From Merluccius polli (Eukaryota > Chordata > Actinopteri > Gadiformes > Merlucciidae): 64,000 nt of DNA. The position numbers and the translations under genes were made by a program. The stretch is from assembly GCA_030340625.1 (NCBI GenBank), contig JAOPHQ010004837.1, forward strand, positions 306,001 to 370,000. The letters are read 5' to 3'. The notes under the pieces were generated by a model that worked only from the letters and a program-made list of their open reading frames with translations, made no database searches and was not told where the DNA came from. Every line of letters begins with the position of its first letter. Positions within the stretch are counted from its first letter, which is position 1. This document shows, in pieces, positions 50,246 to 62,055 of the stretch.

Positions 50246-50606
50246 CGGCGCGTGGACATTCTCCAGAATGGCTCTTGATGAAAAAAATGGAGCCTCTGTT
50301 CCTCTCACTCTTTTTTTTCCACCTGGGTCCTTGTGTGTTTTTCAGGCTTTTCTCTCTCTCTCTCTCTCCCACTCTCTCTTTTTCATGGTGATCGTCACCC
50401 AGGGCCTGCTCTACTCTGACCTACTGGAAAGTTAAATGTGAATAGCGGGGGGGGGAAGTGTGTCTCGGAAATTTTTGAAAGTAACCCGTAGTCACAGAAA
50501 GAAAAACCCAAACCGATTCACACACACCCCCTTTCACCCCCAAAAACACGCACACACACAAACACACAGCCTGACACCCTCCTAAATATGAAGCTCTGTC
50601 TGCTCC

Positions 50607-50610
<4 letters not shown>

Positions 50611-50658
<48 letters not shown>

Positions 50659-50824
50659 ACTAGACAGTTGGAGGGGTTCAGAGAAGGAGAGAGAGATTTA
50701 GACAGAAGGAAGAGAAAGGGAGAAACAGAGTGATGTGTGTCCCGTCCTCCTCCTCCTCCTCCTCCTCCTCCTCCTCCTCCTCCTCCTCCTCCTCCTCCTC
50801 CTCCTCCTCCTCCTCCTCCTCCTC
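50611..50824. repeat. (GA)n and (CCT)n arrays
   Basis: GA at 50612-50655 and a pure CCT trinucleotide array at 50746-50823. Confidence 0.97.
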
Positions 50825-50879
50825 TTCATTCACAGGCAATAATAGACTCTGCTACCTGTTTATCAGCCCAGCACACGTA

Positions 50880-50971
50880 GAGCACACACTCTCTTCACCG
50901 ACTTCCTCGAAGCCACTCACACTCCCATTCATCTTTTTCCGCCCCCACCACCACCACCACAACCCGACTCA

Positions 50972-51006
<35 letters not shown>

Positions 51007-51080
51007 CTAGCTTCACCTCCGCTCGCTTGCTGTTTCGGTCATTCAGAAACGGGAGCACACTGCGTCACCTGCAACCAGGT
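50880..51080 (+). promoter_or_regulatory. Candidate alternative 5' exon with donor at 51079
   Basis: A mixed unique/(CT)n stretch ends GCAACCAG|GTAATA at 51079/51080. Could be a leader exon of the downstream hivep3 gene; nothing beyond the donor supports it. Confidence 0.15.
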
Positions 51081-52043
51081 AATATACAGAGGGAACACGA
51101 AGACGGGGGTTTTTCATTCATTCGTGTATTCTCGTGTGTGGTTTGGCGCTGTGAATGAACGGCGGTTTTTATTCCAGAATTGTTTTTGTTTTGCTCGTAT
51201 GCAAGAGGGACGATATGCTGTGGTGTGATGGTTTTTCAGTCAGATATTTGTTGTTATTGTCGAGGCTGCCGCCACGGTTACCACTGAGCTCATGATAGTT
51301 TTTGTTGGAAATCCTCATTTGTGTTTTAGAAATCACATTTTGTTTTGGGAGATGCATGGAAGCAGCTGCTACATGTTTACGTGCAGCTGTCTTTGATTGA
51401 CCTAGTGTTGGTTTTGTGCATGTGTGCTTGTTGGTGTTTTTGTAAGTGTGTGTGTGTGTGTGTGTGTGTGCGTCTGCGCGTCTGCGTGTGTGTGCGCACG
51501 CGCGCAGGTGTCCTGTGTGTGTTTCTCTTTGAGTGTATGCTTATATTTATGTATTTGTGTGTGTGCAAGCGTGTGTGTGTGTGTGTGTGTGTCATGTGTC
51601 CTAGTGCCATGAAAGAGGTGGGGAGAGCAGTGCACACTTGTCCATATGGGCCGCACTCGAACCAGGAGTGAATGGGCTCCCTGTGCGTCCAGGACTCCCG
51701 AGCATTTCCAAGAAAGGTGCATGAACGTTATGAACGTGCTCACACAGAAAAAGTGTGTCCTAGGTCCAAGAATAGTGGGATGCCCAAAGGAGGTCTCCCC
51801 CTTTGTCCCCACCAGGCGTCTCTCTCTCTCTCTCTCTCTGTCTCTCGCTCTCTCTCTCTCTCATCAAATGACGAGACACCCCGCTGTAATTCCTGTGTAG
51901 AGAGTGTTGTTGTAATAATGTGTTTAAAAAAACTAATATTTCAACATGTTGGCTATTGTCTGAAATATTCATGTTTCTTAAAAAAACTATAATTCAAAAA
52001 TGTTTGTATATATACTGTAAACGCTCTGTCATCTTCTGTGTGC

Positions 52044-52082
52044 CCTCCTTTTTCCATTTCGGCTGAATTCAGTTACAGATGC
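52044..52082. repeat. 39-bp dispersed repeat, copy 1
   Basis: Contains CCATTTCGGCTGAATTCAGT; recurs at 54301-54339 with two mismatches. Confidence 0.7.
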
Positions 52083-52260
52083 GTATCTCTGGAGTAGGAA
52101 TCCAACACTCCCATTGATTTTTGTGTGTGATGTGTGTATTATTTTTTTCTTTTTCAAAAGCGCCAGAGCTGTGTGTGTGTTTCTGTGTGTGTGTTTCTTG
52201 TATTTTTCCGCTCAGTATTTCCGTCTGTCCTTCTCTCTCTCCCTCCCTCTTACTCACTCT

Positions 52261-52335
52261 GTCGTTCCTCCTCGCTGTGTCTGTCTCTGTCTCTCTCGCT
52301 CTCTTGCTCTCTCGCTTTCGCTCTCTCGCTCTCTT

Positions 52336-52376
<41 letters not shown>

Positions 52377-52400
52377 TTCTCTGTTTCTCGCTCTAGGTCT

Positions 52401-52461
<61 letters not shown>
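52261..52461. repeat. (CT)n arrays
   Basis: Interrupted CT tract with pure parts at 52340-52371 and 52405-52461. Confidence 0.95.
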
Positions 52462-52463
<2 letters not shown>

Positions 52464-53741
52464 GTCAGTAAGGATGCTGCTGGGAGATAAATTTAGCCCT
52501 CTAGCTCTCCTTCCATCTGCTACCGCATGGTTTAGGGCCGTTACCATAGGAACCACAGTGTGAGTGGAGGAAATTCACACAAAAACATATTTTAAGCCAT
52601 TTATACAATATGCTTTTTCTTTCTCTGGTTCCATGTGAGGCTAATATTTTATCGATATTTGGAACTGTTTTTTTGCTTGTATGCTTTATGTGCATTCTTT
52701 GGTAAAGCCATCCTACAAGCGTATGTCAATTATTGGGAATGATTTCCGGGTGGCTAGTATTCAGGGTATATCCGATTTCCGCCCCCCATTTTTTTTTCTT
52801 TTTTTCTCTGACTTTGGCAACTAGAATATGGCACCTACATATCGCTCATGTTGTTGTCAGTGACATTTGCATACCAAAACAGTCAGATATCAAGCTTGGT
52901 GTGGAAACAGGCTCCAGGAAGTGCCGAGAACCACCCCTCACGAAAAGTCAATTTGCACATTCTGAGAGCGGCGCTTGCTAATGACGCTGAGCGTGAGTGT
53001 CGCTCACACGTACCAGTGTAAATTAGCAGATGGATGTTCTCTAAATAAAAACGTTAGATTATGCCTACTGAGTGCTTTATGTAGTATTTAGTACTTACTT
53101 TTAATTATTTATTTACTTAACCCTATGCACATTGTGGCCTTAATCTCGTGCGAGTCTGCTATAAAGCCGTCATTTGCTGCATTTTCCTCTGCCAAATTGC
53201 TACCAATTTCATGGGGGATCACACACGTCTCACATGCAATTCTCTAGTGTAATTATTTTCATACCCCATCAACTTCAACTTCAAATGTCTGGACTTATTT
53301 AATCAACATGTATTAATGTAGTATTCTATCGTTATTTTATTTTATTATGATATAATGGTAATTTAATAATTGTTTTGTTTGTTGCCATACAGCCTGTAAA
53401 TTCAAGCCACTTATATTACCATCCTGGTTATCCATAATGACCAAAACACTACATTTAAAGGAGTGCTTTTTAATACCTTACAGCAGGTTCACATGTAAAA
53501 CCAAACACTACATTTCATTCAGTCTTCATCAAGGGGTGTTGAATGAGGTGTATGGCGTTGTTTCAACACTGTCCTCTCAGAGCACAGCCCTGTTACCTGT
53601 ATGTATGGCATTTAAAAGTGTATTTATTATATTGTATTACTCCACATAAGTAACATCGAATTAGCAGTCACATGTTGTCCTCACTTGTTTGTACACAGAT
53701 CCTAACAATTTTAATTTCGGTAAAAAAACGTCCACCAAATG

Positions 53742-53770
53742 GCATATATATATATATATATATATATATA

Positions 53771-53830
<60 letters not shown>

Positions 53831-53890
53831 CCAAAACGGTTTCCAGTGAATGTATTTTATGCAGTTGGATGTATAAAATACATTCACTGG
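53742..53890. repeat. (AT)n array followed by a perfect 18-bp hairpin
   Basis: AT array at 53742-53828. Arms 53843-53860 and 53873-53890 (CCAGTGAATGTATTTTAT and its exact complement) enclose a 12-base loop. Confidence 0.9.
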
Positions 53891-53899
53891 ATGTGTTTT

Positions 53900-55048
53900 A
53901 GTGTACTAAAAAAACTCAGCAGGACATTGCGTAGGACGACTCAACACTGGCTACATTGTGTTCACACAAAACACACTGACTGCAGATATGGCGGTAAGGG
54001 CTTTTGAGTCACCTTTAGTATGCTTCTTCAGCAACCTTTGGTCTTGGCATGGAAGTCCCCTTCTCTCTCCGCTCTCACACTCTTCCAGATAAGCTAGCCA
54101 TTTTTAGAAGGAACTATTCAGGTGAAATGAAGCTTTCATTTTGAGGGGTTTTAAACATCTCATAGAGATGACAGGGAGGAAAGTTTAGTTTAGTTTAGGT
54201 TTTAGCTTAGTTTAGGTTTTGAGTGTAATTGCACTTAAAAAGAAAAAAAAAAGGAATTTAAAATGTGTTCCTTGTATGTATATATCTCTCTTTTGTTTTA
54301 CCTCCTTATTCCATTTCGGCTGAATTCAGTAACAGATGCAGTTCAGTAACAAGCATACAAACAGTGTCTAGTGTGTGTGTGTCTAAGTGTAACCTTATAT
54401 ATCACAAAGTAGAAGAAGCATGTTCTTGACTCAAGCTACGTGTCAAATATTTCCACCATTAATTAGCTATCTCTGCTGCCACAGTCCCTTAGTTAATCCC
54501 AGTGCAATTAATTATGAAAAGCAATCCGGCAAACCTCAAGTGAAGGCTCCACATCATTAGAAAACACTCTCTTACAACAACACGGATCAAAGTGAGGATG
54601 ATCAGATGTGTAAATTGTGCAAAAAATGCTTCTTTTGTTTTGTTTTCCCTGTAATGCATGATGTAACTCACTTACCGAATCAGATGGCGTACACATACTG
54701 GCTTTAGCTGAGTAAGTATACAATCGGAACAACCTCATTTCTGACTCACTCAGTCTCGCTCTATGGAGCCGATGACTCTTGGCAAAACACAAATTCATGG
54801 AACAATCTAATTTGAAAAGGCATCGCTGTAAGCAAGGGGATTCTCCCAGGAGCACATTGTGGATAATGGCTTTCAGACGAGATAGGTATGCTTATTAGAA
54901 TGCCACTGAATAAAAGAAGATTATTGTGTTTATTATGCTTATGCTCAAGAGGTTCTCTATGGTTGTGGGCAAAATGAGTGTCTTTTAATTCAGTTGAAGC
55001 CATTAATTTGACATTATTTTTTCTTGATTTTATCTTTTTTTTTTACAG
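53900..55048. other. Sequence just upstream of the hivep3 large exon
   Basis: AT-rich unique sequence, presumably intron of hivep3, ending in the acceptor at 55048. No coding exon recognised. Confidence 0.4.
54301..54339. repeat. 39-bp dispersed repeat, copy 2
   Basis: Same block as 52044-52082, about 2.2 kb further along; the surrounding sequences are otherwise unrelated. Confidence 0.7.
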
Positions 55049-55380
55049 ATGCCGTTGTTGGGGCACAAGACTCAACTTAGCACGAGACTATGTGGCAGCC
55101 AGACTGGCTCAGTGCTACATGATGGGATGCTCCCACTCAGAGAATGAAAGGACTTTCACACAGACGAAAAATCACAGTTGCCTTGATTGACGCCCTCCCT
55201 TTCTTGATTGTTGATGTCATTCTACCGTCAAGCAATACATTCAAAAATAGGACAAAAGTGAATGTAATTATATCCACCTACATTTTCACACATCATTCGG
55301 TTCATGAATTGGCCTGAACTTTTTAGACTGGCGCAGGCAGACGCATATTGTGTGTCTACCTGAGGCTTCTTTTACATTTT
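55049..55380 (+). other. hivep3: Splice acceptor and 5' UTR at the start of the hivep3 large exon
   Basis: A strong polypyrimidine tract ends in TTTTACAG at 55041-55048, followed by about 330 bp of leader. The leader has an upstream ORF starting directly at the acceptor (ATG 55049, 32 codons, stop TGA at 55145). The coding frame is closed upstream by TAG at 55324-55326, so the first in-frame ATG is 55381. Its context is weak (T at -3, G at +4). In other vertebrate HIVEP genes the start codon also sits inside the giant exon, behind non-coding leader exons. Confidence 0.55.
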
Positions 55381-58300
55381 ATGGAGGGCTTGCATAGTCG
55401 CCTGACAACTGGGGAGCTGCCCGGAGGTCAAGAACATCCATCTCATCCAGCGTCTCCTCACGGAGACCCTCAGCCCAAGTCCCCATCCACGCGGCAGCCA
55501 CGGCAGCAGCATGCGCCCCCTCAGAAGCCCCATGGCAAAACTCGCCAGACCAAGCAGTCGCGGAGAACGCATCCTCAACGCAAGCGTCTCAAACACCAGC
55601 AACAGAGCATCGAGTCAGACACAATGACGGAAGGTAACCATGCTGAGGAGGCGACAGAGACGGCGACAGAGACGACAACGACGACAACGGCAGCAGCAGT
55701 AGCAGCAGCAGTAGCAGCAGCAACAACAGCAAAAATAACATCAAAGGTAACCAGGGTCCCCTGTCCATCATCAGGAGTCCCGGTGTGCTCTGCTGCCGGC
55801 TCCATCCTGGCTGAACAGGAGGGAACGCCGAAACTCAAACGGGAGCGCAAGCCTCAGAGGCCTGGCAAATATGTCTGCAGCTACTGTGGACGGGCGTGCG
55901 CAAAGCCCAGCGTCCTGCAGAAGCACATACGCTCCCACACCGGAGAGCGTCCGTACCCCTGCGCTCCATGTGGGTTCTCCTTCAAGACCAAGAGCAACCT
56001 GTACAAACACCGCAAATCTCACACACACCGGGTGAAGGCCGGCTTAGCCTTCTCAGAGCCACGGTCTCTGGAAGAGCAGGCGACCGAGTCGGAGGATGAG
56101 GCCAAGCAGATGCCGTCATCCGCGTCCGGTATGGAGCACCAGAGTAGCACAACCTCTGCCAAGAGCCATGAAAGCGATGGGATTAAAGATTCGTCCAGGG
56201 GGATGGATGACTCTTATGCAGTAAAAAAGAGACTGGCCATGCGTCTTAGTAGGGGGAAACGCAGTCCCCTGGACTCGTCTGATGAGAGGGTTTCGTCCTC
56301 CCTCTTGGGAAGCAGAGGTAGTACAGAGTCTGGCTATTTCTCACGCTCTGAGAGCACCGAGCAGTCCCAAGACAGCCCCCCAAACACAAGTGCCAAAAGC
56401 TACGCAGAAATCATCCTTGGTAAATATGGACGTTTCGGACACCTGCAGAGGATGTCTCGTCACCAAAACCAGCAGATATCAGGCGAAGAGGAGAAAAACA
56501 TCCCATTCACAGTGCCCAAGAAGCAGGTCATTGACCACATCACCAAGCTTATTACCATCAACGAAGCTGTGGTGGACACAAGTAAGATTGACAGTGTGAA
56601 ACCCAGGAGATTCTCACTCTCCAGAAAGAGTAGCTCGGAGTCCCAAAAAAGTATAAATATTAAAGAACCTATCTTGAATAACCCTAAGAGTGAGGAGCCC
56701 AGCTATAAAAATAGTGGCTCCATCACTATGGGTGTTCCATGTGAAAAATTTCAGCATCAGTCTTTAAAATTAGATCCACTGGCTCCACATACATCAGCAG
56801 GTCCTTTGTTAAGAAGTCAGTCTATGCCATTTGCTACAAGTTCTTTAGATGCCTCCAGCAACAGCCCCCCAAGGTTTCGCCAAAGTCAATCATTTGAGCA
56901 ACCGACACCTTCTCAACTACAAACATCCCGTCGTTTTGGGATGCTACGACGTCAGCCAGCTATTGAAATACCACTTAGTTCTGAACTTCCAAAAGAGGAC
57001 CATTGTAGTTTTCACTCATTCCACCAAGAAAACTTGAAAACCACGGTGCCTGACCACAAGCCAACTCGACTGCAACCATACAAGTCTGAGGCATGTGGCA
57101 CTGAATGCAAAACCTGGGAAGGTTACAAAACCCACAAGCAAAGTATTTGTTCAGCACAGAGTTATGGAAATGTCAGCGTGTCAATCACTCACAAAAAGGA
57201 CCACCCCCAAGTAATTATCCACCCCATACGACCAGGAGCACAAGCAATGCGCAAAAGGCGCAAAGAAGAAAGTTTTGAATCTGACGACCCTTCTTCTCCT
57301 GTCGCATGCTCCTCCCCTTCCCATACATTTTCAGCACCGCTACAGTGTACAGAGGAAAGCGGCGTAGCTCACGAAGACACCAGAAGACCCAAACCGCACA
57401 CCCTCTCAGTTATTCAACACACAAGTTCGTTTGAAAAACAGGATACGTTGTGCACCGAGAACATACGCAAAGAGTCGACCAACATTTCTCCGACACGTCA
57501 GGATTATCAAACAGCATGTCACAAGCCACCCCAACAGCAACACCCCACCGAGTCGACACCCCAAAACCTGGTCCACCAACACAATATGCGGGTTCCTGAA
57601 ATACTGGTGACTGATTCAAACATGGACACTCAGTCATCCTCCAAGGCCACACCCACATCAAAGCAGCCAGAGAAACTTGAGGAATTTCAGTGGCCGCAGA
57701 GAAGCCCCACTCTGGCCCAGCTACCTATCGAAAAGCTCCCACCCAAGAAGAAGCGCTTACGCCTTGCCGAAATAGCCCAGTCCTCAGGGGAGTCCAGTTT
57801 TGACTCTATCCCACTGCAGTCCCAGCCAGGACAGCAGCACGTCCCATGCATCTAGCCGCTCTGCGTCATTTGAAGAGTCAGGCAGGGTCGACTTGGAAGT
57901 GACCTCTGCGACACCACTGAGGAGGTCAAGGGCCTCCCACTTGTTGACGGTCCCTCGGGTGCATCAACACAGGGAGATGAGGCGCTCAGTCTCAGAGCAG
58001 GCACCCCATGATCCCCAACAGGGTGTCCTGATGTCCGAGAACCGCAGTAAATCCTTTGACTACAGTTGTCTGTCCCCTGAGCGCTCCGCAGTTGGCTGGA
58101 GAGAGAGGAGAAAATGCCTCCTCCTCAAACACAGCGCTGTCAGAGATCCAGAGGAGGAGGAAGAAGGGGGGGCAGGTAGTGAAGTGATAATGCCATCCAC
58201 CCATCTGGTTTCAGGCCTTGTCAGTGCCAGCACATCATCCGATATGAGCTCAAGTGCTGTGAACCGCAGCACTACAGTGGTTACATCTCCTTTATCAGAC

Positions 58301-59379
58301 GATAGGGTGTGCAGTACACCGACACGATCGCCACATCAAGAACTTTTCCCTCAGTGGAAAATTAGCCAAAATATTCAACTGACAGGTCGAAGTGATTTAA
58401 CTTTGGTTGATGGGCGAACTGTTGGCCCTGCCAGTGAAGGGAGCACACAGGACATCCCCTGGGCCTTCCCCCGCGATGCATCCAACCCTATCCAGGAACA
58501 CAGGGTCTCTCTGGGGCAGCACGGGCTCACTATCTGCCAATGTCCACTGGGCTGAAGCTTGAGATCCCCACACAAACCAACAGGGAGTTTTCCAGGGTTC
58601 AGGCGAGTTCCCTTCCAGTTCCAATCCATTCTCTGCCCAGCATAACTATAAATCCTGAATTATTGAGGCCTCTGACTTCCCCAGCTGTAGCAGTGCGTCT
58701 TCAGGCGGACACCCTCCTCCCGGCGTGCGCCATATACACCACGCAATCTCAAACCGCCCCCGTGAGGTCCTCCCTCCAGCCCATGGGCATCGCCACGCAC
58801 AGCGCAAGCATTTCGCTGTCGACACACCAAGGCTGCAGCAGCGCAGGTTCAGAGTATCGGGATTGGTCCGAGGACCCACTGAGGTTGTCAGGCACGGGGG
58901 GCAACAAGCGGATGCTGTCGCCTTCGAACAGCGTCGAGTTCAGTCTTGAGTGCCAGCAGCAACAGAAACGAGTGAAGGAGGAGGAAGAGGAGAGGGGGGT
59001 CGAGGATGAGGCGTCGGCGGAAGCGGGAAGTGAACGCGAGGAGGACAACAGCAGGCGGCGGCCCAGTGTGTGTTTGCCAGTTGAACAGATGGGAGTGTCC
59101 TTGCAGAGTCTGGAGTCCGGCACCTGCAACAGCTGGTGTTACCTCAACTACATGAAGCCCAACCCATTCGCTTTGGACGAGAGGAGGTCGTCTGTGTATT
59201 CCTCTTGGTCCACTGGCAGCTACAATCCCAATCCCCTGGGTCTATCCAGCGGGACAGCTCTGTCCCTTCTGCAGTGCAAGCAAAGCCTCGGCCCCACCGT
59301 CTACACCACCTCTCCCATGGGTAATGGCAGTGTTGAGACAATCCGAGCAGAGGACCATCAGAGGCCGGCATCTACTGAG
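55381..59379 (+). CDS. hivep3: HIVEP3 / Schnurri-3-type zinc-finger transcription factor, giant coding exon with two frameshifts
   Basis: Large nuclear ZAS-family protein; relatives bind kappaB-like enhancers and act in TGF-beta/BMP, TNF and bone signalling. Read in frame 1 from ATG 55381. A Thr/Ala tract spans 55672-55735. ZAS-1 has two C2H2 fingers: C166-C169-H182-H186 and C194-C197-H210-H214, joined by HTGERPYPC. Conserved blocks follow: GSTESGYFSRSES, then HITKLITINEAVVDTSKID and SVKPRRFSLSRKSS (the HIVEP3-type block). A degenerate linker finger is at 567-590. After the basic PPKKKRLRLAE (about 788-798) the frame stops at 57853. Conserved text resumes in frame 2 (SPSQDSS, SRSASFE, REMRRSVSEQ, RSKSFDY, ERRKCLL) to a stop at 58553. 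It then returns to frame 1 (GGNKRMLSPSNSVEFS, QQQKRVKEEEEE, SWCYLNYMKPNPF, RRSSVYSSW, SYNPNP) to the donor GAG|GTAAAT at 59379/59380. The two shifts cancel (3999 bp). Either assembly indels or a decaying copy would explain this. Confidence 0.88.
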
Positions 59380-59708
59380 GTAAATACACACACAGTGGAA
59401 AGTGGAAATTACAATAGAATATGTATTTTGATATGACAAGGTAAAAACAAACATCATTGACATAATAATTACACCGTTTATAGATATAAACACCCAACTT
59501 ATATTTCATTCTGTTCCATTCTCATCGATTAAATTCGACTTCAAATGATGACAACACTAGCTAACAAAATGCTAAAAACATTGTTCGAGTAGCTGAGTAA
59601 TACAAGTCAGTGAACAAAATTGAATGGGAATCCCCCCCATTCCTGTCTCCCTTGGGCACATGCCAGAACAGAGCTGGTGAAGTTGCCTGTGTGTCTGTTT
59701 GCCTGCAG

Positions 59709-59899
59709 GTCAGCAGCAGCTTGTCATGCGACAAAGAGTATGCCAGCACCAGGAATGAGGCCTTGTCAGCAGAAGACAGAAGCTCAAATAAAGGAGACAA
59801 GGAGGAGGAGGAGGGACCAAACCAGGCCAATGTAAAGGAGGAGAACCAGTCGTCTGCTAAATATAGACACCCATCCCAGCCATGGACCTGCAGCGAAGG
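59709..59899 (+). CDS. hivep3: hivep3 next coding exon (acidic/Ser-rich linker)
   Basis: Acceptor CTGCAG ends at 59708 and donor GTAAGA starts at 59900. The 191-bp exon is entered in phase 0, matching the giant exon's end, and leaves in phase 2. It encodes about 63 residues, starting VSSSLSCDKEYAST, with an acidic run (KGDKEEEEGP) and ending WTCSEG. In human HIVEP3 a short acidic linker likewise follows the giant exon before the second finger pair. The exon also has an open frame on its intronic side, so it is supported by splice sites and phase rather than by strong sequence conservation. Confidence 0.65.
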
Positions 59900-62011
59900 G
59901 TAAGAAAAGTACACCTTTTTACAACCATTCAATTCTATGTGCCGTGTGTGTGTGTGTGTGTGTGTATGTATAAAGTCAAGTTAGTCAGAACCAACCTCTT
60001 CTCAGAAACTGAGTGTCAAAGGGTGGGGGCTGGTTGAATTTCCCCACTTAACAGATCATAGAAAAAGTGGGTGGAGAAAACAAAAATGAAACTAACTAAA
60101 CTAAACTAAACCTGAGTTTCATACACCTTGGTAACTGTCTAAATCTGCGATATTACTGTCACAAAAAAAATCCAAACTTATGGCTTTTCTGGAATTTAGC
60201 GTTAAACGAAACGTCAAGCTTGTCCGACGTGTTTTACAAAAAACAAAGTGACACACGATGAAAACCCTCACACCATGTGTGTGTGTCGGAAGCGGCGTCC
60301 AGGGGTGGGGGTCATGTGGTCCGGGGCCCCGACAGAGCCCGTCTGTTCAGGCGCCGGTGCCCTAGCGCTTAGCTGTACCTTTCTCTCACCGTGAAGAGGG
60401 ACACGTTTTCGCTTGGGGCACAATGGGAAGCCAGAATGAAGAAGAAATGCATAGCATTGTGTATTAGCTTTCAGAGGAGCAGCCCAGAGGAGACGCAATG
60501 TTCAAGTTCGAGTTTTATTTGTCCCATAATTTGTCACATGTACAACTAGCAGTGAAATGCTCCATCGACTGTGCTTCAAAATATACACAAAAAGTATGAG
60601 CGAACAGGTGAAGTAAAAGTACATATATGTATCTATAAAATATACCATTTTAATTAAACTAAAATTCAATCACGGTATATGAAGTTTTTAGTATTGAACG
60701 TACAGTGCAGTATGTCGCAGCGTATGGAATGTCTATGGTAAATCCTTGACTTAGTTCAATGGAGGACATTTTCCGGTAGGAGGGATTTAACACAGATGTT
60801 ACACAACACAGTAGTGCGCGATGTCCTGAGTTCATCTCCCCAGGCACAACAATGAGTCATCAATCAGTAAAATGACGCAGTTATTCTATCATTATAATCT
60901 ATAAGCCTGTTGGGCACGACTGCTGCATTTTAGTAGTCAACAGCTACTCCCAAAAAGTAGTCAATTAATTGCGGGAGATATGTCATACTTTTTTCACCCA
61001 ATAACAAGGCTAAATTCTCGTCAAAAAGGTTTTAAATACAACCAGTAAAGGTTTAACTACCCATTTTCCACTGCATTGTATCGGCTCGGCTCGACTACTC
61101 ACTTGGATTGGTTTCTCTTGGGGTTAATAGCGCTAGTCTTGCTGTGCAATTTCATCAATACTTTGCATAATGTTCAAACCATTTGCGTTGTGATAATTGG
61201 AAGTAGGCCTACTCCCATACTATGGAAGCCAACATCTGTACCGAGATGAGGTCTGGAGGTTGTAGACAAGCAGAGGGGAGTTCAGCGGTAACTAGGGTGA
61301 ATTAGAAATTCGTCTAGTCTAATGCGTGGAGAAGATGTAAGAGGTAGATGTTCAGACAGCTCTCTTTATTTTATCTCGGCCTTCACCTTCTGACCTATTA
61401 GGCCTTTTAGCTCGCAGTGTGCCATAAACACGAAAGAGTGATGTGATTTTCGGCAAGAGACGATGGGTAGCATCTGTGTGGGTCGCATGTGTGTGTGGGG
61501 GGGGTGGGATGGTTGGGTCGGAGGGAAAAACAAATGTTGTGACTCATGTGACACAGCTTTCCTTAAAGAGTGAGTCACGCTCAGCTGGAGTCTCACACTG
61601 GGAGGGGGCAACAGGACATGGCAGCAGTGTGTGTTAATGCGTGTGTGCACACGCTGTAAACTCCCTCCCATACACCCATGGACATGGATCTCACCAGCCG
61701 GTCTGCTAGGCTGTAGTCAGCTCACGCACACGACATAGCCCGGCAACAGGGCGTGCCGGGTGCCCCAAACAGATCGATGTGCTGTTGGTACTTACACAGG
61801 GGAAATAAAGCCACTAAGAGCTTGTTACAGGTGATACGCGGCCACGAAGGCGCCCAGGTCCAGTTACAATGTGATTGATCGCAATGGTCACCCCTCCCCC
61901 TCCCCAGAATGACGGGTGGGGGATAATACTGCGAGATAATACCACCAAACAGATGCTGACAAAGATGCTGATGGTACTGATAGTCTGTTGTTGTTGTTGT
62001 TGTGTTCGTAG
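59900..62011 (+). other. hivep3: hivep3 intron
   Basis: Non-coding sequence with a (GT) run at 59946-59967, a C-run/GT region near 61490-61505, and a hAT-type remnant at about 61065-61135 (the teleost 'tcggctcggctcgactactc' repeat). I searched it by eye for codons of a second C2H2 pair and saw none on either strand. Confidence 0.55.
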
Positions 62012-62055
62012 ATCCAGTGGGCAGCCCCGCCTGGCGTATGCCCGCGGAGAACAGG
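62012..62055 (+). CDS. hivep3: Candidate 44-bp hivep3 exon
   Basis: A short segment between acceptor TTCGTAG (ending 62011) and consensus donor GTGAGT (starting 62056). Entered in phase 2 it reads GSSGQPRLAYARGEQ plus one base, so it leaves in phase 1, exactly what the next candidate exon needs. Evidence is splice-site quality and phase continuity only. I do not recognise the peptide as a known HIVEP segment. Confidence 0.4.

Noticed and set aside
55589..55850. Minus-strand frames across the hivep3 exon
   Set aside because: Shadows of the conserved plus-strand zinc-finger coding sequence.
58540..58560. A separate gene starting at ATG 58540
   Set aside because: The downstream sequence is clearly the continuation of the HIVEP3 exon after a frame change, not an independent start.
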